From Fidelibacterota bacterium (GTDB lineage Bacteria > Fidelibacterota > Marinisomatia > Marinisomatales > UBA1611), in NCBI GenBank assembly GCA_002708715.1, contig PAPB01000014.1:1-33312 (forward strand): a stretch of 33,312 bases of DNA, given 5' to 3'. The notes below the pieces were generated by a model. It was not told the DNA's origin. It saw nothing but the letters and a program-made list of their open reading frames with translations, and ran no database searches. How positions within the stretch are numbered: the stretch's first letter is position 1; each line of letters begins with the position of its first letter. Shown here piece after piece: positions 25,232 through 33,279 of the stretch. The position numbers were made by a program, and so were the translations under genes.

Positions 25232-27282
25232 GGTCTAATCTGTTTCATTTTATGCTTAGAGAATAATTTTGATTGATCATCATAATGAAAAGAGCTTTTA
25301 TTTTTTGTGGCACTTCCATATTGATGAATACTCCAGGCATTGAATTCATTTTTAGGTCCCCATTCAATAGCTTGTATATAACAATCACCTGCAATAGCTT
25401 TGTACTTCTTACTTGATTTTTTATAATAAATTGCACGTAATGTTCCTGGCCCACCTGATAGTGGTAAATCAGTCTTACCACGAATAAGCCTAAAAACTCT
25501 TCCCATTGGGACATCGATTCTTCCAAAATTCTTTTCAAGAAATTTAACAGATTCTCTAACTTTTATAGTTACTGAATCACAATCATACTTCAAATTTTCT
25601 ATTCTAAATGCATTTGGAAGCGAAAGAATTGCTAAAGCTGCATTTGTATTAAGAGAATCAGCGCTTAAATCCCAATTTTTTATAAGACTAATTGCTTCTT
25701 CTAAATCTTTAGGGATACCTTTTTTACTTATTTCTTCGATATACTGTTTTCTTACATTGGCTATAATAGATTCTCTTGAATACCTAACATCATATTTATA
25801 ATTAAAAAATTCTGTCCTTGATATAGATGGATCAACACCAAATGTCTCCAAAGACCTTAATGCACGATTGGTTTGATGTGTCTCTATTCCAGTCCAGTCT
25901 GGTAATGCCTGAGATGCATCTACTTTACTTCCTGTAGCTAAATATGGGCTACTATTACAATTTTGGAAAAATCCTTCGAACGGATTATAAACCTGTGGAA
26001 GCTGGTCATAAGGAATATAATCATACCAAAGAGTTCGTTTACTCTCACCAGGAAGAATTTTTTTCCAATTATACCTTGGATCTCGTTTTGGAATTTTAGC
26101 ATTATAAACATAATAAATATTTCCATCACGATCAGCATAACCAGTATTAAACATTGGTATTGCATGTATCTTCATTGCTTTTTTGAATTCAGAAATATTT
26201 TGAGCTTTACCCATTCGATACCACTGCTCTAAGAACCTAAGATCTTTGATAGATGAAATTCTAATAGCATAACTCCCATGATCAAATTCAAGAACTGGAC
26301 CGTGTATAGAGCTTTTTACTGTTCTTCTAAATTTCCACGGAATCAGTCCAAGTAATTTAACTTTTATATCAGCAGTGCGGAGTTCCATATCTTTCCAATA
26401 TCCCTCAAACCAATATTGATTTTCATTTTGTTTATTAATGGTCAATTTGTAAACATCAATAAGATCAGGAGAATTTACTGTATGACTCCACCCCAAATAT
26501 TGATTATGACCTATAAGAGGAACAGGAGACCCTGGAAATAAAGCCCCATAAAAATCCCATCCTTCTTCACTAATCAGATGTGCTTCATACCACGCAACAG
26601 GACCGTCCCACGGTTGATGTGTATTAATCCAAAGTCGAGTAAAACCATCGCTTGAACGCTGTGGCGCCACAGCCATAAAATTACTTCCTAACATATCAAA
26701 GGGTCCTTGCTGATATTCATTTCCTAAACCAATAATTTCAGGAGGTTTTTTCTTAGCAAGCTTCTTAAGGACACCATCCAACCCAAACATAAATGGCATA
26801 CGATGAGAAAAACCAACAATGATATCTTCTCCTATTACATCAATAAAACCTTTTTTCTTTTTTATAGGATTATCAGAAAGAAATGTATTTATACCCGCCG
26901 CATAGCCTTCACATAATAACTTAACATCTTCAGGTATCTCATTTTCATATCTTTCCTCTATCATACCCCAAAAATTCATAGAGTGAACATAATAATCATT
27001 CACAGCTGCATCTCGTCCGCTGCGTAAAATCGATAAATCTCCTCTTAGAGCATAAATAACATCTTGAATAGTTTGAAAATCATCTTGTGAATGTGCATAA
27101 GCAAGACCAAAAGCAACATCCGCATCTCTTCTACCATATATGTGAGGAACACCCCAATTATCTCTTATAATTTTCGCAGAAAACAATGAGTCTTTAACAA
27201 TGCTCTCTGTTTTTTCTAGCTCAGTTGCAAACAAAAAAATAATGGTAATATGAGGAAATAAAAAATATCTTATTACTACCAT
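25228..27282 (-). CDS. Penicillin acylase family Ntn-hydrolase, periplasmic
   Basis: This 684-residue precursor has a short signal segment and the family layout: an alpha part ending at Gly199, then the autoprocessing site with nucleophile Ser200 (LGSNFMAV), and a beta part. The NTHQP segment at 220-224 fits the conserved beta-chain Gln region. Members hydrolyse penicillin G, cephalosporin or acyl-homoserine lactones; the true substrate here cannot be told, and AHL or other N-acyl amides are as likely as beta-lactams. It overlaps the GST gene by 7 bases and the TlpA gene by 4, so the three are probably expressed together. A membrane-facing thiol system beside it may assist folding (inference). 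Confidence 0.88.
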   Translation of the reverse strand: MVVIRYFLFPHITIIFLFATELEKTESIVKDSLFSAKIIRDNWGVPHIYGRRDADVAFGLAYAHSQDDFQTIQDVIYALRGDLSILRSGRDAAVNDYYVHSMNFWGMIEERYENEIPEDVKLLCEGYAAGINTFLSDNPIKKKKGFIDVIGEDIIVGFSHRMPFMFGLDGVLKKLAKKKPPEIIGLGNEYQQGPFDMLGSNFMAVAPQRSSDGFTRLWINTHQPWDGPVAWYEAHLISEEGWDFYGALFPGSPVPLIGHNQYLGWSHTVNSPDLIDVYKLTINKQNENQYWFEGYWKDMELRTADIKVKLLGLIPWKFRRTVKSSIHGPVLEFDHGSYAIRISSIKDLRFLEQWYRMGKAQNISEFKKAMKIHAIPMFNTGYADRDGNIYYVYNAKIPKRDPRYNWKKILPGESKRTLWYDYIPYDQLPQVYNPFEGFFQNCNSSPYLATGSKVDASQALPDWTGIETHQTNRALRSLETFGVDPSISRTEFFNYKYDVRYSRESIIANVRKQYIEEISKKGIPKDLEEAISLIKNWDLSADSLNTNAALAILSLPNAFRIENLKYDCDSVTIKVRESVKFLEKNFGRIDVPMGRVFRLIRGKTDLPLSGGPGTLRAIYYKKSSKKYKAIAGDCYIQAIEWGPKNEFNAWSIHQYGSATKNKSSFHYDDQSKLFSKHKMKQIRP

Positions 27283-27911
27283 TCTATTAAAACCCCCTGA
27301 TTATTTTCTTCCCATATTTCATATTTTTTCATTATTGAAGTAAATAATGGGGAAACTTTAAATTTTTCTAACCATTGCGATAATGATAAGAAATTTTTTT
27401 TAAACCAATCTAAATCTACATGCGCAGCTTGTCTAACAAAGGGCATAAGAGCTATGTCAGAAAGACTGATTTTATCACCCATTAAAAAAGATTGTTTATC
27501 TAATCTTAAATTATATTCATTAAATATTTTCTTTACCTGATTTTGATATTCTTCGAAAGATTGTTCTTCATATCTAATATGATATTTATATCTATCTAAC
27601 CAATATTTAAAATTAGTATCATTATTAATAATCAGATTATCTTGCTCTATACATTGTTCTTTATACCAATCATTAGGATCATTTATATCTAGACACCATT
27701 TCATCACATCAATACTCTCATCAATAATTATTCCATCACTTAATTGCAGGACAGGAACTGTACCCTTCGGAGATATTTCATAAAGTGAATCTGGCCTATT
27801 ACTTAGTAATATTTCTCTATGCTCATAGGTTATTTTTGAATAAGCTAACGCCATTCTTGCACGCATTGCGTATGGACAACGACGAAAAGAATATAAAATT
27901 GGAATTTTCAA
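27276..27911 (-). CDS. Glutathione S-transferase family protein
   Basis: This 211-residue cytoplasmic protein has an N-terminal thioredoxin fold with CPYA near residues 12-15, a KGTVPVL cis-proline segment, an ESI motif and a C-terminal helical domain. It is likely a GST or a GST-like reductase. The substrate is unknown and it may not use glutathione. The start is TTG at 27911, overlapping the trhO stop as TTGA, and gives the normal MKIPILYSF N-terminus. Its 3' end overlaps the acylase gene. Confidence 0.85.
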   Translation of the reverse strand: MKIPILYSFRRCPYAMRARMALAYSKITYEHREILLSNRPDSLYEISPKGTVPVLQLSDGIIIDESIDVMKWCLDINDPNDWYKEQCIEQDNLIINNDTNFKYWLDRYKYHIRYEEQSFEEYQNQVKKIFNEYNLRLDKQSFLMGDKISLSDIALMPFVRQAAHVDLDWFKKNFLSLSQWLEKFKVSPLFTSIMKKYEIWEENNQGVLIEW

Positions 27912-28948
27912 ATTTTAGCCTTTAATCTAGGTTTTACTCTAGAATCAAAAAATGTTTTAGAAACCATTTTCGATGGATCTTTTCGCAATATTTTTTGTTC
28001 ATCTATCGGAAGTGCAGCAAAGTCTTTACATTCTTTTGAACAACAGCCTTCAAAACTTTCACTACATTCATTGCATTGTATAAATAAAATATGGCAGGCA
28101 TTATTTTTACAATCGGTATGATTATCACAAGGAGAATTACAAATATGACAAGAAGCTATAACATCATCTGTAACTCTCTCTCCAAGCCTCTCATCAAATA
28201 CAAAATTTTTACCTAAAAATTTTGAGCGCAAGCCTTTTTCTTTAACATCATGAGCATATTGAATAATACCACCCTGTAATTGATTAACATTTTTAAACCC
28301 ATTTTTTATAAGGTAAGAACTGGCTTTTTCACATCTTATCCCTCCGGTACAATATAATAATACTTCTTTATTCTCTTTTCCTTTCAAAATATTTTTTACT
28401 TCTGGAAGAAGTTCTCGCGAGGTTTCGACATTTGGAATAATTGCACCTTGGAACCTTCCGATCTCACTCTCATAATAATTACGCATATCAACTATAAGAG
28501 TATCAGGGTTTTCAAGTGCTTTATTATACTGCTCGGCAGTTAAATGCTTTCCCGTCTTTTCCATATTATATGAATTATTAGGAATATCATATGCTACGAG
28601 TTCTTCCCTAACTTTAACTGTCAACTTATAGAAAGATTTACCATCCTGCAGTGCCCTCTTTATTGAAATGTTTTTTAATTCTTGTATTGTATCTAGTGTA
28701 GATAAAAATTGCTTCCAACAGTGTTCAGGAATACTTATTTGAGCATTAATTCCTTCAAAAGCAATATACACTCTACCAAAAATTTTTAATTTATTCCATT
28801 GCTGATATAAATCATCCCGAAAAAAAACAGGAGAATCAATATTGCAATATTTATAGAAAGATACTGTAAATCGATTAAAATCTTCATTTAATAATGCTTT
28901 TTTTAAATCTTTACGATTTATTTTATTAAACAATTGGTGTTTTTTCAT
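27908..28948 (-). CDS. trhO: tRNA uridine(34) hydroxylase TrhO (YceA-type rhodanese)
   Basis: TrhO makes 5-hydroxyuridine at wobble position 34 in an oxygen-dependent step. This 346-residue protein has the family's N-terminal acylphosphatase-like domain, a rhodanese domain with catalytic Cys200 in YCTGGIRCEKAS, and a long Cys-rich C-terminal tail (about 10 Cys between residues 267 and 310, CHIC, CNEC and CCSKEC motifs) typical of YceA. It follows murQ with no gap and overlaps the GST gene by 4 bases. The Cys-rich tail is likely a metal site. Confidence 0.92.
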   Translation of the reverse strand: MKKHQLFNKINRKDLKKALLNEDFNRFTVSFYKYCNIDSPVFFRDDLYQQWNKLKIFGRVYIAFEGINAQISIPEHCWKQFLSTLDTIQELKNISIKRALQDGKSFYKLTVKVREELVAYDIPNNSYNMEKTGKHLTAEQYNKALENPDTLIVDMRNYYESEIGRFQGAIIPNVETSRELLPEVKNILKGKENKEVLLYCTGGIRCEKASSYLIKNGFKNVNQLQGGIIQYAHDVKEKGLRSKFLGKNFVFDERLGERVTDDVIASCHICNSPCDNHTDCKNNACHILFIQCNECSESFEGCCSKECKDFAALPIDEQKILRKDPSKMVSKTFFDSRVKPRLKAKI

Positions 28949-29851
28949 TTATTTATCTAAATCTATTAACCTATGCAAAAAACCATCAACATTTTTCAAT
29001 TTTTCTTTTGCTTCAGATAAAGAACAATTTAATAATTCCATAACTAAAGCTACTTTAACTGATTTTTCTGCAGATAATAATTTAGTTTTAGCTTCATTAT
29101 ACTTAAGATCTGTAAGCTCTAAAATAATTCTAGTTCCTCTATCAATTAATTTATCATTTACAGTTTTTAGATCTACCATTAGATTCCCATATACTTTCCC
29201 TAGCTTGATCATAGTTGTAGTAGAAATCATATTTAAAATCAATTTTGTTGCTGTACCCGCTTTCATGCGTGTAGAACCAGTTATAACCTCTGGCCCAGTA
29301 TTTGCATGAATAATTATATCAACTTTTGTTATTTTAAAAGGATTTGGATTAGTAACAAGATATACTGTTTTAGCATTATTATTGCGTGCATAATCTAAAG
29401 CTGAAATAACATAATTTGCAGCACCACTACAAGAAATTCCAATTACAGTATCAGATTTATTTATATTAAAATGTTGCAGGTCTTCGATTGCCTCTTCTAT
29501 TTGATCTTCAACACCCTCTATTGAGTGCCTTAATGCATCATCACCACCAGCAATGATACCAATAAAATAATTCTCTGATAATGAATAAGTTGGTGGAATT
29601 TCAGAAGCATCAAGAACACCCAACCTACCACTTGTACCAGCACCAATATAAAATACCCTTCCACCATTTTTAATTGAGTCTACTGTAAATTGAATTGTAG
29701 ACTCAATTTCTGGAATTGCTATTTCTACAGCTTTAGATACCTTTGCATCTTCTTTATTAATAGTTTTCAATATATCTGTTACTGACATAGAATCTATCAT
29801 TTTTGATAATGGATTTCTTTTCTCAGTATTTAGTTCTCCACGTGTTTTCAT
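28949..29851 (-). CDS. murQ: N-acetylmuramic acid 6-phosphate etherase
   Basis: MurQ cleaves the lactyl ether of N-acetylmuramate 6-phosphate to give N-acetylglucosamine 6-phosphate, a step in recycling peptidoglycan. The 300-residue SIS-domain protein has GAGTSGRLGVLDASE (Glu84 as the catalytic acid), a second acidic residue Glu115 in EGVEDQIE, and TGSTRMKAGTATK. No PTS transporter, NagZ or AnmK gene is adjacent, so its substrate probably comes from recycling enzymes encoded elsewhere. It begins the 16-gene - strand run and diverges from prmA with 20 bases between the start codons. Confidence 0.94.
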   Translation of the reverse strand: MKTRGELNTEKRNPLSKMIDSMSVTDILKTINKEDAKVSKAVEIAIPEIESTIQFTVDSIKNGGRVFYIGAGTSGRLGVLDASEIPPTYSLSENYFIGIIAGGDDALRHSIEGVEDQIEEAIEDLQHFNINKSDTVIGISCSGAANYVISALDYARNNNAKTVYLVTNPNPFKITKVDIIIHANTGPEVITGSTRMKAGTATKLILNMISTTTMIKLGKVYGNLMVDLKTVNDKLIDRGTRIILELTDLKYNEAKTKLLSAEKSVKVALVMELLNCSLSEAKEKLKNVDGFLHRLIDLDK

Positions 29852-29871
29852 ATCCTGTAAATTACGAATCT

Positions 29872-30753
29872 GTGAAGAACTGGAAAAATATTACTATTTC
29901 ATTACCTGGCTATGATATAAAAGAAATTTTAGATCAAATTACAACCTTAGATATTATTTCCGTCAGTGTAGAAAATATTAAGAAAAATAATGAATCAGAG
30001 TGGTTTGATCATCATGATGAACCGCTAAAAATGCATGGAGATACCCACGATATTAAATTGCTAGTTAATGAAAATCAATCTTCAAGACACATAGTTCAAA
30101 AATTTACAGAAATTCTAAATCTAGATAAAATCCCAATATTTAAAGAAGAAACTTTACCTGATCAAGACTGGTTACAAAAAACACAAACTAAATTTAATAT
30201 TATCAATATATCCAATAAACTTCGAATAGTACCGCCATGGAAAAAAGTCAAAGAATATAATGGATTAAATATTATAATTAACCCAGGAAGTGGTTTTGGT
30301 ACAGGATCACACCCAACTACGAGATTATGTCTCAGATGGATTGAAGAAAATGATATAAAAAATAAATCTTTAATTGATTATGGTTCAGGATCTGGAATTT
30401 TAGCTATTGCAGCAACATTATATGGTGCAAAAATGGTTATGGGTGCAGAGATTGATGAAAAAGCAATAAAAAATGCAGTTCAAAATTGTCGATTTAATAA
30501 TCTAGATGTACCCTTTATGAATCTAAATAAAACAATAATTAACGAAAAATTTGATATCCTTATTGCCAATATTTTATCTAAAACCTTAATACAATTAAAA
30601 CCTACATTTAAATCCTTAGCAACAAAAAAAATTATTCTCTGTGGCCTACTTGATAGACAAGTTTCAACAATAATAGATACCTACTCAGATTTTGTAAATC
30701 TAAAACTTAAATATAATCTCAAGGGTTGGAACCTTTTAGAAGGAGAATTATAA
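29872..30753 (+). CDS. prmA: Ribosomal protein L11 methyltransferase
   Basis: PrmA trimethylates ribosomal protein L11 with S-adenosylmethionine. The 293-residue protein has the GTGSHPTTRLCL segment (143-154) that marks PrmA, the SAM motif DYGSGSGILAIAA (169-181) and an NILSKTL catalytic-loop-like stretch. I chose the GTG at 29872 because it gives the normal MKNWKNITISLP N-terminus; an in-frame ATG at 29803 lies within the divergent murQ gene. The start lies 20 bases from the murQ ATG. I see no clear ribosome-binding site. The 3' end overlaps the symporter gene by 6 bases tail to tail. Confidence 0.92.
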   Translation: MKNWKNITISLPGYDIKEILDQITTLDIISVSVENIKKNNESEWFDHHDEPLKMHGDTHDIKLLVNENQSSRHIVQKFTEILNLDKIPIFKEETLPDQDWLQKTQTKFNIINISNKLRIVPPWKKVKEYNGLNIIINPGSGFGTGSHPTTRLCLRWIEENDIKNKSLIDYGSGSGILAIAATLYGAKMVMGAEIDEKAIKNAVQNCRFNNLDVPFMNLNKTIINEKFDILIANILSKTLIQLKPTFKSLATKKIILCGLLDRQVSTIIDTYSDFVNLKLKYNLKGWNLLEGEL

Positions 30754-32109
30754 TTTAGAAAAATATTTTTTTGCTTCAGTCATTACTTTTGGAGAAAGCA
30801 ATAATGTACCAACCATAGTTGGTATAACCATCAAAGCAAAAGCACTATCTACAAAATTAATTGCAATATCAATAGAAGCACCAGAAGCAATAATAATCAT
30901 AATAATATAAATCCAATTATAAATATTTTTAGCAGGTGTACCAAAAATATAACTAGCGCATTTTCTTCCATAAAATGAATAACTAAACATAGTAGATAAC
31001 GCAAAAGTTAAGACAGCAATTGTTATAAATATTTTTCCAATTACACCTAGTTCCTTTTCAAAAGCTAAAGTAGTCATTGATACACCATTGATTTCCTGAT
31101 CATATACACCACTAATTAAAATTATAATCGCTGTAATTGAACAAACAATTATGGTATCAATAAATGGACCTAACATTGCTACTAGACCTTCTCTCACTGG
31201 TTCACTTGTCTTTGCTGCACCATGTGCCATAGTCTCTGTACCTGTACCTGCCTCATTTGAAAATAAACCTCGTCGAACTCCAATAATAATCATACTTCCA
31301 AGTGCGCCTCCTGTAACTGCATCACCTGTAAAAGCATCATGAAAAATCATAGAAAATACAAAAGGGATTTTTACAATATTATTTGTAATAATTATAAAAG
31401 CTGCTAATAAATAAAGCCCAACCATAAATGGGACAAGCCTACTCGCAACCTTTGCGATTCGCTGGATTCCACCAAATATAACCGCGCCAACGAGTGCAGC
31501 GACAATAATACCAGTAAGCAGATCACCAATTGATTGATTATTCTGAAAAATTCCCATAGGAGAATATATAAAATCTCGAATTATTTGAGATAATTGATTG
31601 GCTTGAAAAAATACAATAGATCCAAATAATCCAGATATACTAAACATTAAAGAAAGTGGTTTATATTTTTTTCCTAAACCTTGCTCAATATAATGCATTA
31701 CACCACCTTGAATCTCACCTTTATCATCATAACCTCTATACATAACAGCAAGTGTACAAGTAAAAAATTTTGTACTCATGCCTAGTATCGCTGTAATCCA
31801 CATCCAAAAAATAGCACCAGGTCCACCGGTATGAATTGCAACTGCAACACCTGCAATATTACCCAAACCAACAGTACCTGCTAGTGCACTAGATAAAGCT
31901 TCGAAATGAGTAATTTGGCCAGGATCATCGCTAGAATCATATTTCCCAAGCAAAATCTGAAAAGCATGTTTAAAATATAATATCGGAGTCATTCGACTAT
32001 AAAAAGAGAAGAATATTCCTCCACCTATAAGGAGAATAACCAAAGGTGTTCCCCAGAGTAAACTTGCCAAAGTTCCAATTATATAATCTAATTTTTCATA
32101 AATTTCCAT
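30748..32109 (-). CDS. AGCS family sodium:amino-acid (alanine/glycine) symporter
   Basis: This 453-residue inner-membrane transporter has about 10-11 membrane segments and the family signature GTVGLGNIAGVAVAIHTGGP (78-97), followed later by FSNEAGTGTETMAHGAAKT. AGCS members import alanine or glycine with Na+, and a few take glutamine; the substrate is not fixed by sequence. A good promoter lies upstream. The gene stands alone on its strand between prmA (overlapping tail) and the divergent permease. Confidence 0.93.
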   Translation of the reverse strand: MEIYEKLDYIIGTLASLLWGTPLVILLIGGGIFFSFYSRMTPILYFKHAFQILLGKYDSSDDPGQITHFEALSSALAGTVGLGNIAGVAVAIHTGGPGAIFWMWITAILGMSTKFFTCTLAVMYRGYDDKGEIQGGVMHYIEQGLGKKYKPLSLMFSISGLFGSIVFFQANQLSQIIRDFIYSPMGIFQNNQSIGDLLTGIIVAALVGAVIFGGIQRIAKVASRLVPFMVGLYLLAAFIIITNNIVKIPFVFSMIFHDAFTGDAVTGGALGSMIIIGVRRGLFSNEAGTGTETMAHGAAKTSEPVREGLVAMLGPFIDTIIVCSITAIIILISGVYDQEINGVSMTTLAFEKELGVIGKIFITIAVLTFALSTMFSYSFYGRKCASYIFGTPAKNIYNWIYIIMIIIASGASIDIAINFVDSAFALMVIPTMVGTLLLSPKVMTEAKKYFSKL

Positions 32110-32133
32110 TCAATACCATTTTATTATTGCTAC

Positions 32134-32162
32134 ATTATAATGAAATTCAGTGAAACTGTCAT
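32134..32162 (-). promoter_or_regulatory. Promoter of the symporter gene
   Basis: On the - strand, ATGACA (32162-32157, one mismatch to TTGACA) and TATAAT (32139-32134, perfect) are 17 bases apart. The predicted start lies about 18 bases before the ATG at 32109. The palindrome CATTATAATG contains a TATAAT on each strand, so the divergent permease may share this -10 site. Confidence 0.65.
32136..32141 (+). promoter_or_regulatory. Possible -10 box of the LptF/G-like permease gene
   Basis: A perfect TATAAT on the + strand lies 29 bases before the ATG at 32171 and overlaps the -10 of the divergent symporter promoter. The -35 position (ATACCA) is poor, so this is a weaker call. Confidence 0.4.
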
Positions 32163-32170
32163 AGAGTTTA

Positions 32171-33265
32171 ATGATAAATAAAATAGACCGATATCTCCTT
32201 ATTCAATTCTTGATTGTTCTTTTTATTTCAATCATGGGATTTATCTCTATTTTTTTGATAGTAGACTTAATTGAAAATCTCGATCGATTCATGGACAATA
32301 AAGTTCCTACCAAAATTGTTTTTTCTTATTATATATATACACTACCCTATTTCTTAAGTATTGGGCTTCCAATGTCAGCATTGATTTCAATAGTTATAAG
32401 TCTAGGTTCGATAGTAAAGCGAAATGAATGGACAGCAATGAAAGCATCAGGGATAAGTATCTACAGAGTTGCGATACCGTTAATATTGTGTGGTGTTTTG
32501 CTTTCTGGTTTCTCATTTTTCCTTGATAATAAATTAGTTTCATATGGTAATGAAAAACGTTTTGATATTGACAGAGACTATGTTAAAAGAAAATCAAGAC
32601 ATAAAATAAAGAATACATTAAAAAATATAATTCTTCAAAAAGATAAAAAAACACATATTTCCTTAGTGAAATACTCAATTCAAAAAAAAATAGGGCATGA
32701 TTTTACCCTTGTAGATCTTGGAAATGAAATAATACTGAAAAGAATAGATGCGAAAAAAATAGCCTGGAATAATAATTTGGGACTGTGGTCAATAAATGAT
32801 TATTCTATAAGGAAATTCAATCAATATGGCCTTGAGGAGAATGTAGTAATAGGAGATCAAGATACTCTTATTAATCTTGGTATCACTCCAAAAGAAATCC
32901 AGCAACAAGCTCGAAAACCAGATGAACTTGATTATTTTAAGTTAACTGATATGATCCAACAATTAAAAAAAAATGGTGTTGAGACTCTCAAATGGGAGGT
33001 GACTAGGTATCTTAAAATCTCATTTGCTTTTACTAATTTGATAGTTGTTTTATGCGGAATCCCATTGGTTGTAATAAAAGAAAAGAGTGGACTATCTTTT
33101 GGTGCTGGGGCAAGTGTATTTGTAATCTTTGGATATTATGCATTTATTAAATTCGGTCAATCTCTTGGATTTAAAGGAATCTTAACCCCTCTTATATCTG
33201 CATGGATAGGTAACATAATTTTTCTTATTATAGGATTAATGTTATTTTGGAAATCAAGAACTTAA
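32171..33265 (+). CDS. LptF/LptG family (YjgP/YjgQ) lipopolysaccharide transport permease
   Basis: This 364-residue inner-membrane protein matches the LptF/LptG permease family that works with LptB ATPase to pull lipopolysaccharide from the inner membrane. Three membrane segments lie in the first 120 residues, then a large periplasmic beta-jellyroll-like domain (about 125-275), then three more segments from about 280. The N-terminal DRYLLIQF, the NEWTAMKASGISIYRV stretch and the C-terminal GLSFGAGASVFVIFGYY are typical. LptF cannot be separated from LptG with certainty; the pattern looks slightly more like LptG. A weak purine run (agag) precedes the ATG. The presence of this gene supports a diderm cell. 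Confidence 0.9.
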   Translation: MINKIDRYLLIQFLIVLFISIMGFISIFLIVDLIENLDRFMDNKVPTKIVFSYYIYTLPYFLSIGLPMSALISIVISLGSIVKRNEWTAMKASGISIYRVAIPLILCGVLLSGFSFFLDNKLVSYGNEKRFDIDRDYVKRKSRHKIKNTLKNIILQKDKKTHISLVKYSIQKKIGHDFTLVDLGNEIILKRIDAKKIAWNNNLGLWSINDYSIRKFNQYGLEENVVIGDQDTLINLGITPKEIQQQARKPDELDYFKLTDMIQQLKKNGVETLKWEVTRYLKISFAFTNLIVVLCGIPLVVIKEKSGLSFGAGASVFVIFGYYAFIKFGQSLGFKGILTPLISAWIGNIIFLIIGLMLFWKSRT

Positions 33266-33279
33266 AACCCAAGATTTTA

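Noticed and set aside
29803-29871. ATG at 29803 as the prmA start
   Set aside because: It would lie within the divergent murQ gene and add 23 residues before the conserved PrmA start.
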